Translations under genes and position numbers: made by a program
In this document: positions 10,893-22,600 of the stretch, piece after piece
How the letters are laid out: the number at the start of each line of letters is the position of its first letter
Position numbering within the stretch: the stretch's first letter is position 1
Assembly (NCBI GenBank): GCA_934047225.1
Contig: OW203992.1
Span: forward strand, 18,341,501 to 18,405,500
Origin: Ypsolopha sequella
Taxonomy: Eukaryota; Arthropoda; Insecta; Lepidoptera; Ypsolophidae
Length of the DNA: 64,000 nt
Direction of reading: 5' to 3'
Notes under the pieces: model-generated
The model's input: the letters and a program-made list of their open reading frames with translations, nothing else
Told to the model about the DNA's origin: nothing
Databases searched by the model: none

Positions 10893-11517
10893 TATAGAAG
10901 ACATATTTCGAATAAAGTCTCATTCGAAAATGGCACCACAGACTAAAAAGGGCAAAAGGCTTGTGACTGGTTCATACTGTTGTCATTAGAGTCTAGGCCA
11001 GCCGTGATTGGCCGACCCAAAAACACAGTGAACGCTATTGTGGTCATCGCTATACGAAATTGCGTTTCACACAAATTATCGTGGGGTTTTATCAGCTCTA
11101 ATCAGACTTCTACGTTTTTTTTCGTTCACTGATAATGATAATTTTTTTTCACGACGTCTCTTTTACAGAAAAATAATTATTTAAAAGAACAGTTTTCTTA
11201 ACAAAATAATGCTTTTAAATAACTTTTTCTGCTATAAAAGTATAATTACTCGAAGTTGGAATACTTATGACCAAACCCATGCGCTGTGGACTACGATAAA
11301 TTTTAATGATGGAAATTGTGACCGTACCCTTGTCTCGTGAGCCGGTGAACTGCTTTATAGATTTTGTGCGTTTAATTATTAATTTAATATTTACTGCCTT
11401 TTTGTTTCTTTAAAGTTTTATTCTGGGCAAAAATGTTTGACAGCATACACTGAGCAACAAAAATTACGAAAAAAATTAAAACGAACTAGTAAAATCAAGA
11501 AAAGATAACGACAATAA
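10893..11517. other. No gene recognised
   Basis: Mixed-composition sequence between the tandem array and a palindrome; no coding similarity seen. Confidence 0.3.
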
Positions 11518-11653
11518 TTTCATACATTACTTTATCTACACTTATGCAATAGGTTACCTACCTATTTCCCAATCAATAAGATCTTGGTAACAATTATTGT
11601 TGAAAATATGTAGGTAACCCATTGCATGAGTGTAGATAAAGTAGTGTATGAAA
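11518..11653. repeat. Palindromic MITE-like hairpin
   Basis: Arms of 44 bp (11518-11561 starting TTTCATACATTACTTTATCT, and 11610-11653 ending TAGTGTATGAAA) pair with a few mismatches around a 48-base loop. The shape suggests a small fold-back element. There is no coding content. Confidence 0.7.
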
Positions 11654-14600
11654 CTACACAACTACGTATTAAAACACTCGTGTATTCTATTTCGTGTTTT
11701 AATAACATCTGTATGTGCCAGTTTCATAAGCTACTATAAAAAGATAGCACAGTAAGCTATAAAAAGACCGATTGAATGTAACAAGGTTACAATATTTACT
11801 TTTATGGAGGCCAATCATACGAGATTGTAAAGAACCGGTCAAACAAACACCGGGAAGGATGTAGAAGGGTGGGTCAAGTGGGCGAGAGTCAGCTAACGAA
11901 GTAAACAATCGAAACAGACAATTCCCTTCCAACGAGCGAGCCGAGCAATCGCGAGACAAAGACCTGATGAATCTGATTGTTTTGTTCCAATGTTTCCTCG
12001 CCACGCGGCTTTTGAACTAAGCATACATAAGTCCTATGGCAGCGACGACAATGCACGCCTTTATCGAATTGAAATCTCGACATACAGCCGGTTTCGAGAC
12101 AACTTAATAAACGAAAACTAGCAATTTACTCGAAATACCATTTACTTTTGTTCTGATGTCCATGCTTATATGGTTTTGATATAAAAATCTAAAAGTAGGA
12201 AAATGTATCTAACAGTATAAAAAACGACTCAACGCTCTGTGATAAATCGAACGCGAGGTTTTCCCTCGAGCATAGATAGACTCGGTGAATGTAAAATCTA
12301 CAAAGAAACAGATCTAAAAACTGTGATTGATGGTTTCGCGTACGTTTGGGAGCTGAATGGCTCCAAACACTGGCCGATGCCTCACGAGATGCCCTCGATT
12401 GTTTTAGCAAGTTCAGTCTCCTGTTCAAAAGGCCTCCCTCGTGTATGCTTTTGTCAATCTGTTCTATTCTAGCAAACGTAGCGTAGCAGGGGTACAAGTA
12501 TGAACTTGCTATGGACTCGACATTAATTCGATAAATAAAAATGAAACTCTTATTCCATTTGAATAAGGGTCATTATCGTTTAAAATGTATCGATTTTTTT
12601 CTGACAAATTTATCGAATCAATGCTTACGTAGTTGTACTACAGGGCAGGGAGCAAATTGAGAGTTTGATTCGTTTATATCGCTGCAAGTGGAAGTTGCAA
12701 TAATGTATATAAATTTGGTAGAACGGCTGTCTGCATGAATTATCCGGGCGATGCGAGGTGGTGCGGCTGCGGCCGACCGGTACCAATTCTACATTCTAGA
12801 GCATGTAACTGCAATACGGTTTGCCACTTGCGAGCTGACGGTCACCCGTGCTGCCGATGTCGAGCGCGGCATACCGACGCCCCCAGCCCGCCCCTGCCAA
12901 ACATGTAAACACCGAGCCAACGGGTTTGTGTTTACCTTTTCTATAGACGATATAATGGAAAAAGAAAACACTGTTACTTAATTCAGATTGGATTGAAAAA
13001 TTTTGAGTAACATGGGCGACGAAAGTGACAAATTCTGTGCAGAATAAAGGAGTTCATTTACATTTAGTTTCTGTATCTCGGTTACGTACCGAGCTCTGTA
13101 AAGAAAATACAAAGCCCAAAGCAATGAAAGTAAATAGTGCAGGTGTATGAGCATAATAACCCTTTCAATCACAATTTGCATAAAACTCGCTTTTTTCACA
13201 GCGAAGTTTGCATATTTTGTTTGATCAGCGCTCCGGAAAATAACCAAAGATATATTGAGCTTTTACATTTTCATTTAACCGCGGACAAAAAGGGATTTTG
13301 GTACGTCGCAGCTATGTTCTGAATGTCATTGATGCATGCCATTCTGAATTTTGTTGCCCCAGTTTACCAACGATACCTAGTATCGGTTAAGAGCGATTCG
13401 GACTCACACATTGACACCAGTATCTTTTTTTATTAAAAAAAAATCTACTGGTTTTTGATCGATAGAAATCATATACTCTCGGCACGGACAAGCGCTCATT
13501 TTCATTGACTCATATACATGAGTAACGAGTAATAACATCCGTTATTGTTGCGGGCTCTAGAACCTGTAAGTTCATGTCTAACAAAGTATTACCTTATTTT
13601 CAGCTTCATCTTCCATTGATTGAAATAAAGAAAGAAAGAAAGAAAATGAAATTTATTCGTAATAAATAAAAACACGAAAAATTCTTATAATAAAAAACTA
13701 AACTTACAAGAAAATAATTATATAATATACTACAAAATGTGACGAAAATGGGCAGACTGAGCATCTGCTGTGAGCTATCGAGCAGCAACACAGCGCTGGT
13801 TTTCGGCCTGTCCCTGTACACGCACTAAACATAAACATGAAACTTTTCTTTTGCAGGTAGCTAGTACACCATCATCAATAAATAAATATTTATCTAAAAA
13901 TACAATTAAAAATTAACTAAACTCATGAAATTTATGGCGAATTATAACGTTACCAAAAGGATTTTTATTAAGCGGCTACTATACTAAGTGATAATTGATA
14001 AATCCATACCGACATGATTTTATAATTATATATTCTTACAATTTGAGAGAGTTTGAGAAAACTTGTTTTTTTTTTAATCTCGCAGCGTTCCGAGTGAGTT
14101 GCAACTACACCTGACAATGTAAAAATTTCACGCCGGAGACAGATGGAAATAAAATTGGTCGGTACAGTGCAGCGGAAGGTGTGACGGTGACAGAAAGTTT
14201 GACAATGAATCGTGAACAAATCCGAGGCAGGTAGCACGGCGCGCTCCCTAAAGCAGAAGACAGGAAGTCGGAGCAGCGAGCGTTATTTACGACTGCAGGT
14301 TCCGGAGCCTCGCAGGAAACCCGCCTCAGCCCCGCTCGGCTCTCGCGCCCGGCCCCGCCCGCCTTGAGATGCATTACGTCCATGCCACCGTCACCACCCG
14401 CTCCACAATCGCTTAGTGTCGCCGACACCACTAAATCTATTGATTCCACTGTAGACCAGTCATTTACCACTCCGCAGTTCCTTTATGATTAATGCACGCT
14501 ATATGTATATAACCAAACTCGTCTATCCAGGTCATGTACCTGTATATTGGAGGAACAATTTTATTAGGGGAGCAAAGTTGCAAGCATTCTGAGGACATAA

Positions 14601-15823
14601 AACCTTACTTAGCCAGCCACAAATCCTCGTAACGCTAAGCCGAGATAAAACACTAAGCTCGCGGCACACCGAGAGGCGGAGCTCGAATTTTTCACCTGCA
14701 CGCCGCCGCCAGCCGCCGCAGACTTAAATATGTGTGTGCCACAGGAGATATTACTCACCGTAGAAATATTACTTTTATAATGAAACTTTAACTTGAGAGA
14801 GTTTCCGGTCTGCCTCCTATAAGAGATGCTCCAGAGGATAATATACGAGCATAAAATTTTAGACGCTCAGATTCAGAAAAAATAATAATCCTTTGTTTCA
14901 CGATAAGGAAAGACACGTTGTGAAGTAAGAGTTTTGTAAACGACAGTCGATTAAAAATAGTGGCGCGTGTCGTGTGCGCTCAGCCGAAATTACTTTTCAG
15001 TCGTTAGATATGAGGTCGCGGAGGCCAACCGAAAACGCGGCGGCATCGCCGGAGATCGGCAAACAGAGAAGAGTAATAAAGCCATTAATTCCGCTTAACG
15101 TGCAAATAACATAAATCAGACTGTAGCGTCTCGCACGCCGCCGCCGCCGCTGCCACCACCGCCACCCGCACGCCCGCTCCACGCTCGACACGCAGCCGCG
15201 ACACCGACGCCGCAGATAAATAAAGCGCGTCCCATATGTCCGCTCCCGAAATAACTGCACAAGCATCCTTGAATACTAAGAGCCACTCCCCCGAGAGAAT
15301 CACGAAGATCTATCTCTCTACAATTCAGGACACTTTAGTATCGCATAACGAAAGCGACACTATGAAACTGAGTCAGTTTGTAGTACTATTTGTGCAGCAA
15401 TAATGAAATAACTCAACCCAAGAATTTACCTCGTTATTACGATCATATCTCGCTAAGTGGGACAGCATTCCAAGCTGTATTTTTTTTTTATAAATAAAAG
15501 AGATTGCAATACCTAACAACATCTCGGTAGCAAATATAAAAAGTTTCAAACTTTCCAAAGCTCGAAACTAAGTAGAAAATGAGAAATTCCAAGGAACGAA
15601 GAAGTCTACGAAGCACTAAAGGAATGGAAAGTATTACGGCAGACAACAATAATAACAATAAGCTTGCCTTGCCGATCGGGCTCGTCCGTACACTCGGGTG
15701 GAGGATTAACGAAAATTTGATTTCAATAAGATGCTTAAGTCGGAGCTGGAACTTAGACGAGAGCCAGGCAGTGTGCTGACGGTCACGCTTCAACTTTTAG
15801 TGCGACGTAATAGTTCAAGAATT
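11654..15823. other. Four kilobases without a recognised gene; GC-rich islands
   Basis: GC-rich islands occur at about 12750-12910, 14240-14410 and 15120-15245, in an otherwise AT-rich background. All open frames here are short, overlap on both strands and resemble no family I know. The islands are low in repeats compared with neighbouring DNA, so they may be regulatory or untranslated sequence, but nothing in the text proves that. A tetranucleotide run (GAAA)n is near 13630. Confidence 0.35.
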
Positions 15824-15837
15824 TTAAATTGCAGTGT

Positions 15838-16200
15838 ATGGAAAATTTGGCAAAATGTATGGAGTACATTTATCTATTGGAATACGTTAGTTATAGAACG
15901 GAGCTAAAATTTATTAACCGTCCCATCCCCTCCCGGGGTAGCTTCACCCCCCCGCATCCCTATATGTGTCCCAAATCGTGGTTTTTTACAGTTTTAAAGA
16001 AAACCGTTCACGACACATAAAAAATGTGTAGGCTTGAAATGATCCTCGATAAATTTACTATCAAATCTGCAAACATTTATAGTTTTCACGCAATCAGCCA
16101 CTGAATATGATAACTTTTTATCATTTATAATTTTTTTGTGCTAAAAGTTTAGTTTTCCGAAAAAAATTACCCTTTACGACCACGATATGTACAACGAAAG
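15838..16200. repeat. Left inverted end of element 1
   Basis: It matches, inverted, the region 26240-26620. The match is strong through AAAATGTATGGAGTACATTT, CCTCCCGGGG and ACCCCCCCGCA, then fades near 16200. Several small indels separate the two ends, so the element is not recent. Confidence 0.7.
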
Positions 16201-16251
16201 CAGAGAATGGAATATACTTTTTAAAAAGAGATATAATTTATAAATACTTAC

Positions 16252-16698
16252 TGTTCACGCTACACTACGTTACCAGCATGACGTTAGAACATGACGTGTC
16301 ATTCGCGTGCGCATGCGCGAACGACCACCCCCTCCCCGCCGCGCGCCGGTCGAGGCGCGCGCGGGCGCTGGCTTCATTCTGTTGCGTCCGAACTCTCGAG
16401 AGAACGACACACGTGTATAAACATTCGTGCCGCCGATACAAACAATCTCGCGTATTCACCGTGTCTTGTGAACATATAAGTGCTGTGTAATACTTCAAGA
16501 CATCCAGCTCATCACTGCCCAAAGTGCCAGCATTAATCAGCTCAACGAGGGGAGACGACACGCGGCGCGCTTCGTCGGCTCACCGAAAACACCAAGAACA
16601 ACATATAACACAGGTCAGTCAGTGCACCCACATTGTTTCCACAATTCTCCTGTGTCAAATCCCATCCGCCCTGCAGTTTCTGTAATCCCGCGATTACA
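16252..16698 (+). repeat. 5' LTR of the BEL/Pao element
   Basis: It starts TGTTCACGC and ends CGATTACA (TG...CA). A TATAAA at 16416-16421 is the likely core promoter. Upstream is a GC-rich GCGCGCGCCGG...GGCGCGCGCG inverted segment. Short open frames on both strands inside the LTR are repeated in the other LTR and are not genes. Confidence 0.93.
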
Positions 16699-17938
16699 TT
16701 TTGGCCCTTCGAACCGTTAGAACCAGCCCCTTTTCAGCCCCTACAATCCATTTTCAATACAAGAAAAATTTTGGTCCGTCGAGCGGAAAATTTTTGGTTT
16801 ATATCACCCCCCGCCTCCCCCCCGCCGGCCCGTAACTTTGTTTGAACCAGCCCCCGTCGATTTACTACAGTCCATTTTCACCAGGTTACATATTTTGCCC
16901 CCTTTCCCGGCAAAAAATTTTTTGTGGTTTCGAATACCTATCGCGGGTAGATAATTTGAACCGCCGCCTGGAACATTCCATTTATCGGTTAGAACCGACC
17001 CCCCCACGCCCCTTTACAGAATAACTCATTTTCATCACGGTTGTAATTATTATTCAGCTCAGATAACATAAGTATATTCATTCAGCCCAATTGTTTATTA
17101 CAGTCCACTATACTTCTTTATTAAACCCAAATTTTACGAGATTTTGCGAGATATTTTTTCGGTGCGAGTATTTGCTTTATTTCGTGCACATACGTAAAAC
17201 CCACGTATACATAAGTTATTACGTAACGAACGTTTACGTTTACGAATTATTACGTTACCAAAGCTTGATCTGCATCATTTGATTGTCCGCTCATTTAGAT
17301 CCGATTTCTGCCAGGTAAACACATTCTTTGTTTGTTTTCGCTCTCAAAGCAGTAGGTAGATATTTTATTCTATAAATAGAATGTTCGACGACTTATGTTG
17401 TTGTTGTAAAGGTACTTTCGTCTAAACAAGAACCAAAGCGTATTGTCGGCACGTGATTTCAAGGCAAATAACATAAAAGTGAACAGGTTCATCAGCCCTT
17501 TTCGATATTTTTGTGTTGCGGTAATCTCACGTCGCAGTAATATATTGCCGGACCGTTTATTTGTGTTATTGTCTGCTTTTTTACCCGGGTATATATATAT
17601 AGCACAATATAGTAAACAATTTGTTTTTTTTTTCTCTTCTCATCTCTGATCTTGTTGTTTGTGATACACATATAGGGTGTTCCACGTTGGTTTATCAGCT
17701 CATATACAGGTTGTTAAAAAAAAAAAAATTTTTTTTTTTTTTTTTTTCTCTGTCGTGTTTACTTAAGAGTTCCGTGTTCCATTTGAACATAGTCATTGTT
17801 ACTTCATCCGCGCAAGTATCTCAGCTCTATTCATCGATCTCATCAATTGTTTTAGTTGTACGTCCGCTCTTATAGTTTAGCTCAAACTCGTTGAGTATTT
17901 TATCTTAGTAATCAACCACCTACTTTAACAAGATTAAA
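16699..17938 (+). other. BEL/Pao leader with possible primer site and degenerate repeats
   Basis: TGGCCCTTCGAACC begins four bases after the LTR. TGG plus a T-loop complement (TTCGAACC) is what a tRNA primer site should contain, but the spacing between them is too short for a normal tRNA 3' end, so the primer is not assigned. From 16710 to 17040 loosely repeated GAACC(A/G)(C/G)CCCC and CCATTTTC blocks recur. A run of 13 A followed by 19 T lies at 17716-17747 and can fold on itself. Confidence 0.55.
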
Positions 17939-19507
17939 ATGCCTTCGAAATCACAAGCCGCGATGTTTCGTGAGGCCGTAAAGGCGATAACTCTGTTAAA
18001 GGAGATCGGTGAGGCGGTAGAGGCAGGCGACAGAAAAACTTATTCTGTGGCGGACTTCACCGCTCGTTACGCAAACATACAAAGCGTTAAAACTAAGCTG
18101 GAAAACGTATATTATGAGATCCTTGACGATGAGGATTTGTCCGACGAAACTGAGGCAAACTACACAAAAAATTTTCAGTCGGCACTTAGCAATTATGATG
18201 CTATACTAGTAGCATTCGAAAATTTAAAAGTAAAATCAGCCCTTCCGGACAAGACGCAACCCCTCAGCTCAGGTACACCCGTTGGTGTTTTACCAAAAAT
18301 ACCCATACCGGAGTTTCATTCGAATGTTGAAGAATGGCCCTCATTTATTGCCGTTTTTAGGAGCCTCGTCAGTGAGATGGCTACAGTCTCGGATGCTGTC
18401 AAACTGCATTACTTGTTAGGCGCCCTAAAGGGTGAGGCACATGATATGGTGAAACACCTCTACCCTACCAACGAGAATTATCCCATAGCCATGGAAATTC
18501 TAACCAAGCGTTACGACAATCGTCGTGTACTCATTGACCGGTTTGTGGACATTATAATGAACCTTCCGCACATCCACATGCGCTCGGATATCCGCACATC
18601 ATTCTTAATTCCGCTTATCTCAGCGCAAAGCGCTCTCCGCAATCTCGATCTGCCCATGAAAGATTCCGACTATGTTTTCGTGTCCATGGTGGTGCGAAAA
18701 CTACAAGGCGAGCTCCGCACTCTTTTTGAGCGGAAGTACGGATCTCGTGCAACTCTGCCCACGCTCAAGAACCTCATTGAGTTTCTGGAAGAGCACGCAC
18801 GCTGCAAGGAGAATGAGTCATCGTTCCTTGCGTCACAGGAGGCTCCTTCTTCATCACGGCTCGGCCCGTCAGAAAGGCTCGCTCAGCTCAATAAGCTGCT
18901 TCAACCCACTCGAGGTACTCCACGTCAGCCCTACCAGGCTCATCAAGAGTTCCGCCCCATAGCTCCTCGGCAGGACAATCGCTCCCCCCGTCCTATTCGT
19001 CAACCATTTATGGCATTTGAGACAGCGCCAGTTTACTCGGCCCGATCATCCCCATCACCCACTCGCCGACAGGATTATTCGGCTCAACCTTCTTCCCCTA
19101 CTGGTGGTATGCCATGCCCATACTGCAGGAATAGGGGACACAAACTCATCGCATGCCCAGGATTTAATAACCAACCGGTTCAAGGTCGGTGGGACTTTGT
19201 GAACGCACGCAACCGGTGCCGACGCTGTTTGGGTCCTCATTATGAGAACGAGTGCAGGTCTACACGTGCATGCAAGGAGTGTGGGCGGTCTGACCACCAT
19301 ACTTCACTGCATCGCCATGGGGCCATGTCTCCGACACGCTCATCTGCTCATTTGTTGCCTCCGTCTCTACGTGAGCAGCCCAGACAGCGCTCAGCGCATG
19401 AGCCTCAATACCATTCGGCACATGCTACACAGGCATATACGTCCCATCCCAACTCGCCCACTCAATCGCGATCGCCAAGTAGGTCTCGGGTAGGTAGTCA
19501 ACAATGA
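17939..19507 (+). CDS. gag: BEL/Pao Gag polyprotein
   Basis: 522 residues. It forms the retrotransposon's capsid and nucleocapsid in the cytoplasm. Residues 100-290 form the DUF1759-type region seen in Pao Gag (IPIPEFHSNVEEWPSFIAVF, later LHYLLGALKGEA and AMEILTKRYDN). A proline/serine/arginine-rich linker follows (about 300-390). The zinc-knuckle region begins with CX2CX4HX4C at residue 393 (CPYCRNRGHKLIAC), then CX2CX3HX4C (CRRCLGPHYENEC), then a degenerate third motif (CKECGRSDHH). The ATG at 17939 is the first in the frame after the long leader. The ORF ends at UGA 19505-19507, followed in the same frame by open sequence into pol, which implies expression of Pol by stop-codon readthrough. 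No internal break is seen. Confidence 0.92.
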   Translation: MPSKSQAAMFREAVKAITLLKEIGEAVEAGDRKTYSVADFTARYANIQSVKTKLENVYYEILDDEDLSDETEANYTKNFQSALSNYDAILVAFENLKVKSALPDKTQPLSSGTPVGVLPKIPIPEFHSNVEEWPSFIAVFRSLVSEMATVSDAVKLHYLLGALKGEAHDMVKHLYPTNENYPIAMEILTKRYDNRRVLIDRFVDIIMNLPHIHMRSDIRTSFLIPLISAQSALRNLDLPMKDSDYVFVSMVVRKLQGELRTLFERKYGSRATLPTLKNLIEFLEEHARCKENESSFLASQEAPSSSRLGPSERLAQLNKLLQPTRGTPRQPYQAHQEFRPIAPRQDNRSPRPIRQPFMAFETAPVYSARSSPSPTRRQDYSAQPSSPTGGMPCPYCRNRGHKLIACPGFNNQPVQGRWDFVNARNRCRRCLGPHYENECRSTRACKECGRSDHHTSLHRHGAMSPTRSSAHLLPPSLREQPRQRSAHEPQYHSAHATQAYTSHPNSPTQSRSPSRSRVGSQQ

Positions 19508-19515
19508 CTACCTAC
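19490..19515 (+). promoter_or_regulatory. Hairpin enclosing the gag stop codon (putative readthrough signal)
   Basis: GTAGGTAGTCA (19490-19500) and TGACTACCTAC (19505-19515) are perfect complements, giving an 11-bp stem with an ACAA loop. The stop UGA is the first codon of the 3' arm, in the context CAA-UGA-CUA. UGA-CUA is an established leaky stop context. The frame stays open from 19508 through the pol ATG at 19628. The link between the hairpin and readthrough is inference. Confidence 0.65.
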
Positions 19516-19627
19516 AATAACAGAGCACTATGAAGGCGAGGACGACCAGCACTCAGCACACTCAGCACACTCAGCACACTCATCACACACTCAATCAGCA
19601 CATACACACTCAGTTCATTTTCACTCA
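19508..19627 (+). other. In-frame linker between gag and pol, His/Ser/Ala repeats
   Basis: The 120 bases have no stop in the gag/pol frame and encode a linker rich in SAH repeats (CACTCAGCA repeated about four times). If the stop is read through, this segment joins Gag to Pol. Confidence 0.75.
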
Positions 19628-22600
19628 ATGACTTCAACTCCAACAGAAGATTCCTGTAACTCCGCACAACGTGTAGTGAACGTCACTAACACACCAATTT
19701 TGTTGCCAACCGTCTCACTTAAAATAGCAGACGTACATGGTCAATTTCACTCAGCACGAGCACTGTTAGACTGTGGAAGTATGCTAACTCTTTGTTCTCA
19801 GCGCATGGCCACAGTTTTAAATTTACCATCAAAACATACATGTCTAAAAATCGCAGGAGTTGGAAATCAGCACACACAAAACTCAAAGGCATCAATCACA
19901 ATTGTATGCCGACCTACTCACCGTGACACACCTATGATCACGGCCACAGCCCATATATTGAAGAACGTAACTGGGTACCTACCGTTGGAAAAGGTTCCAG
20001 ATCTCGCTCAGTTAACAGGTCACCCACCGATTCCTCTTGCTGATCGAGAATATCACACACCAGCTCCGGTTGATCTAATACTAGGATCTGACATTCTTGG
20101 TCAAGTGTTAGACGGAACCAAGGTTTCGCTCGGCCCTGGCAAGCCTATAGCCTTCGGCACGATATTTGATTTTACGTTGATTGGACCTTTCGAAAATTTA
20201 CACACCTCACCCACGAATCAGGTCAATTCCGTTCACATTGTCGGCTCTCACACGGACTCAGAGCATTCCACTCATGACATTCACAAAAGTCTTGAGAGGT
20301 TTTGGGAATCTGAGGAACCCCAAACCTACAAGCATACCAGCCCATTAGAGGATCAGTGTGAGGACATTTTCCGCACCACAACTACTCGTGAACCATCAGG
20401 TCAATATGTGGTTACACTGCCCTTTCTACACAACGCGCCGACATTAGGTTCCACTCACGCTATTGCTCTGCGCAGGTTTCTCAACTTAGAGAAGAAGCTG
20501 CAAGCGAACCCGCCCTTCCGCTCGAAATACGTAGAATTCATGTCAGATTACATAAAATTGGGACATATGTCGCCGTGTCACCCCAATACCTTTGCTCATA
20601 AATCCCATTTCTATATCCCACATCATGGCATATTCAAGCCAGGATCAGAAAAGTTGCGCTGTGTGTTTGACGGAAGTTGTAAGAGCTCAAACGGCGTCAA
20701 TCTAAATGATTGTCTTCATACAGGTCCAGCTCTTCAGCAAGATATTGTTGACATTATCATGTCCTTCAGGACCCACTCACAAGTTTTCAGCACAGACATC
20801 CGAATGATGTTCCGAAATATACTCATTCACCCAGAGCAAAGACGTTTTCAACTCATTCTCTGGCGGTCTTCACCCGACCAGCCCCTGCTCACGTATGCCC
20901 TTAATACCGTCACATATGGATTAAGGTCCAGCCCATACCATGCCATCCGCACTTTACTCCAATTGGCTGATGACGAAGGTCATCGCTACCCCCACGCTGC
21001 TCAGGTCCTCCGCAAATCAATATTTGTGGACGACATTCTCTCAGGTGCAGATTCTGTAGAATCTGCTCAGTCGCTCCAAAGCGAACTGATCGAGTTACTC
21101 GCCCTAGGTGGCTTTCAGCTCAGTAAATGGACCTCCAACTCGCCCCAGCTCCTTGAACGATTCCCAGATGACCAGTGCGACATGCCCAAGGACTTTGACT
21201 TCAGTCCCGACTCTAATTCCATTAAGGTTCTGGGAATACAGTGGATTCCTCAAACTGATGAGTTCACTTATCGCATTTCTTTGCCCACTCATGCTCAAGT
21301 CACAAAGCGCTCCATTCTCAGTACAGTAGCGTCTCTCTATGACCCCAATGGCTGGGTTACTCCAGTCATCTTCCGCGCAAAGATTCTTCTCCAGAAGCTT
21401 TGGCTTCTGAAAATAGGATGGGATGAGCCTATCTCTGAAGAAGTCCACACAGAGTGGCAACACATCTCAGAGGATCTTCCTCAGCTCTCAAACCTCCGTT
21501 TACCTCGGCACATTTGTAAGTACAAGCCCACGTCTACTTACTCACTTCACGGGTTCGCGGACGCATCAGAGGTTGGCTTTGGTGCCGTTATCTACCTTCA
21601 TGAGCGCAATACCACTGGACATGTCAATGTACACCTAATCATTGGCAAGTCCAAGGTCGCACCCATAAAGACTCGTCTCTCAATCCCGAAATTGGAGTTG
21701 TCAGCCGCGACTCTTTTGTCTCAGCTCATGACTCGAGTGTCAGCCCAACTGTCAGCTCATATAGCCATTCAAACACACACATGCTGGTCAGATAGCACAA
21801 TAGTGTTGGCATGGCTCAACACTTCACCTCACCGATTACAGACTTTCGAGGCCAATCGAGTGGCTAAGATTACAGCTACTTCAACTAGCCATACGTGGAA
21901 GCATGTACCCACGAACCTCAACCCTGCTGACTGTGCAAGCAGAGGCATGTCTGCCCAGTCCCTCTCACTTCATGACCTTTGGTGGTCACCCAGTTGGCTC
22001 AAAGAACCTACCTGCACTTGGCCCAAGATGCCACCCGCTCTAGGCCATCACGCTCTCCCAGGCCTTAAGCCCAAAAAGGTACCAGCACACATAGCAGTCC
22101 CAGATATCGATCTGGACTTGCTCACTCGCTACAGCTCACTTGACAAGCTCGTCGGAGTGACGGCTTGTATTAAAAGGTTCATATTCAATTGTCGGCACAG
22201 CCCTGATGCACGGCGCTCTGGTCCGTTGACAGCTAGTGAACGCAGGGACGCTCTGTTGCACTGGGTCCGCTCTGTTCAGCACAATGAGTTTGCTGAAGAC
22301 ATTAATCGTATCCAGACTGATAAAGTTTGTCCCGTTCGGCTCCAGCGTCTCTCGCCCTTCATAAAGGACGGCCTCTTGAGAGTCGGTGGTCGTCTCTCTC
22401 ACGCGTCAATTAGGTATGACGCTCAACACCCACTCATTCTACCCAGCTCCAGTCCGCTCGTAGATCTCATTATAGATCACTATCACACAATACATTGCCA
22501 CCCTGGAGCTGACACATTACACGCCATATTACGCCAGCAGTACTGGATTCTGTCCGCTCGTCGTATTATTAGACACCGCGTGTTTAAATGTATTAGATGT

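Noticed and set aside
12751..12981. 76-codon frame in a GC-rich island
   Set aside because: Frames of similar length are open on both strands with no family similarity and no splice context.
14105..14470. 121-codon minus-strand frame
   Set aside because: The composition follows local GC richness, there is no domain, and no flanking exon continues it.
16265..16561. Overlapping 60-98 codon frames on both strands in the 5' LTR (repeated at 23633-23929)
   Set aside because: They occur identically in both LTRs, overlap each other on both strands, and follow from high GC in the LTR. No domain is visible.
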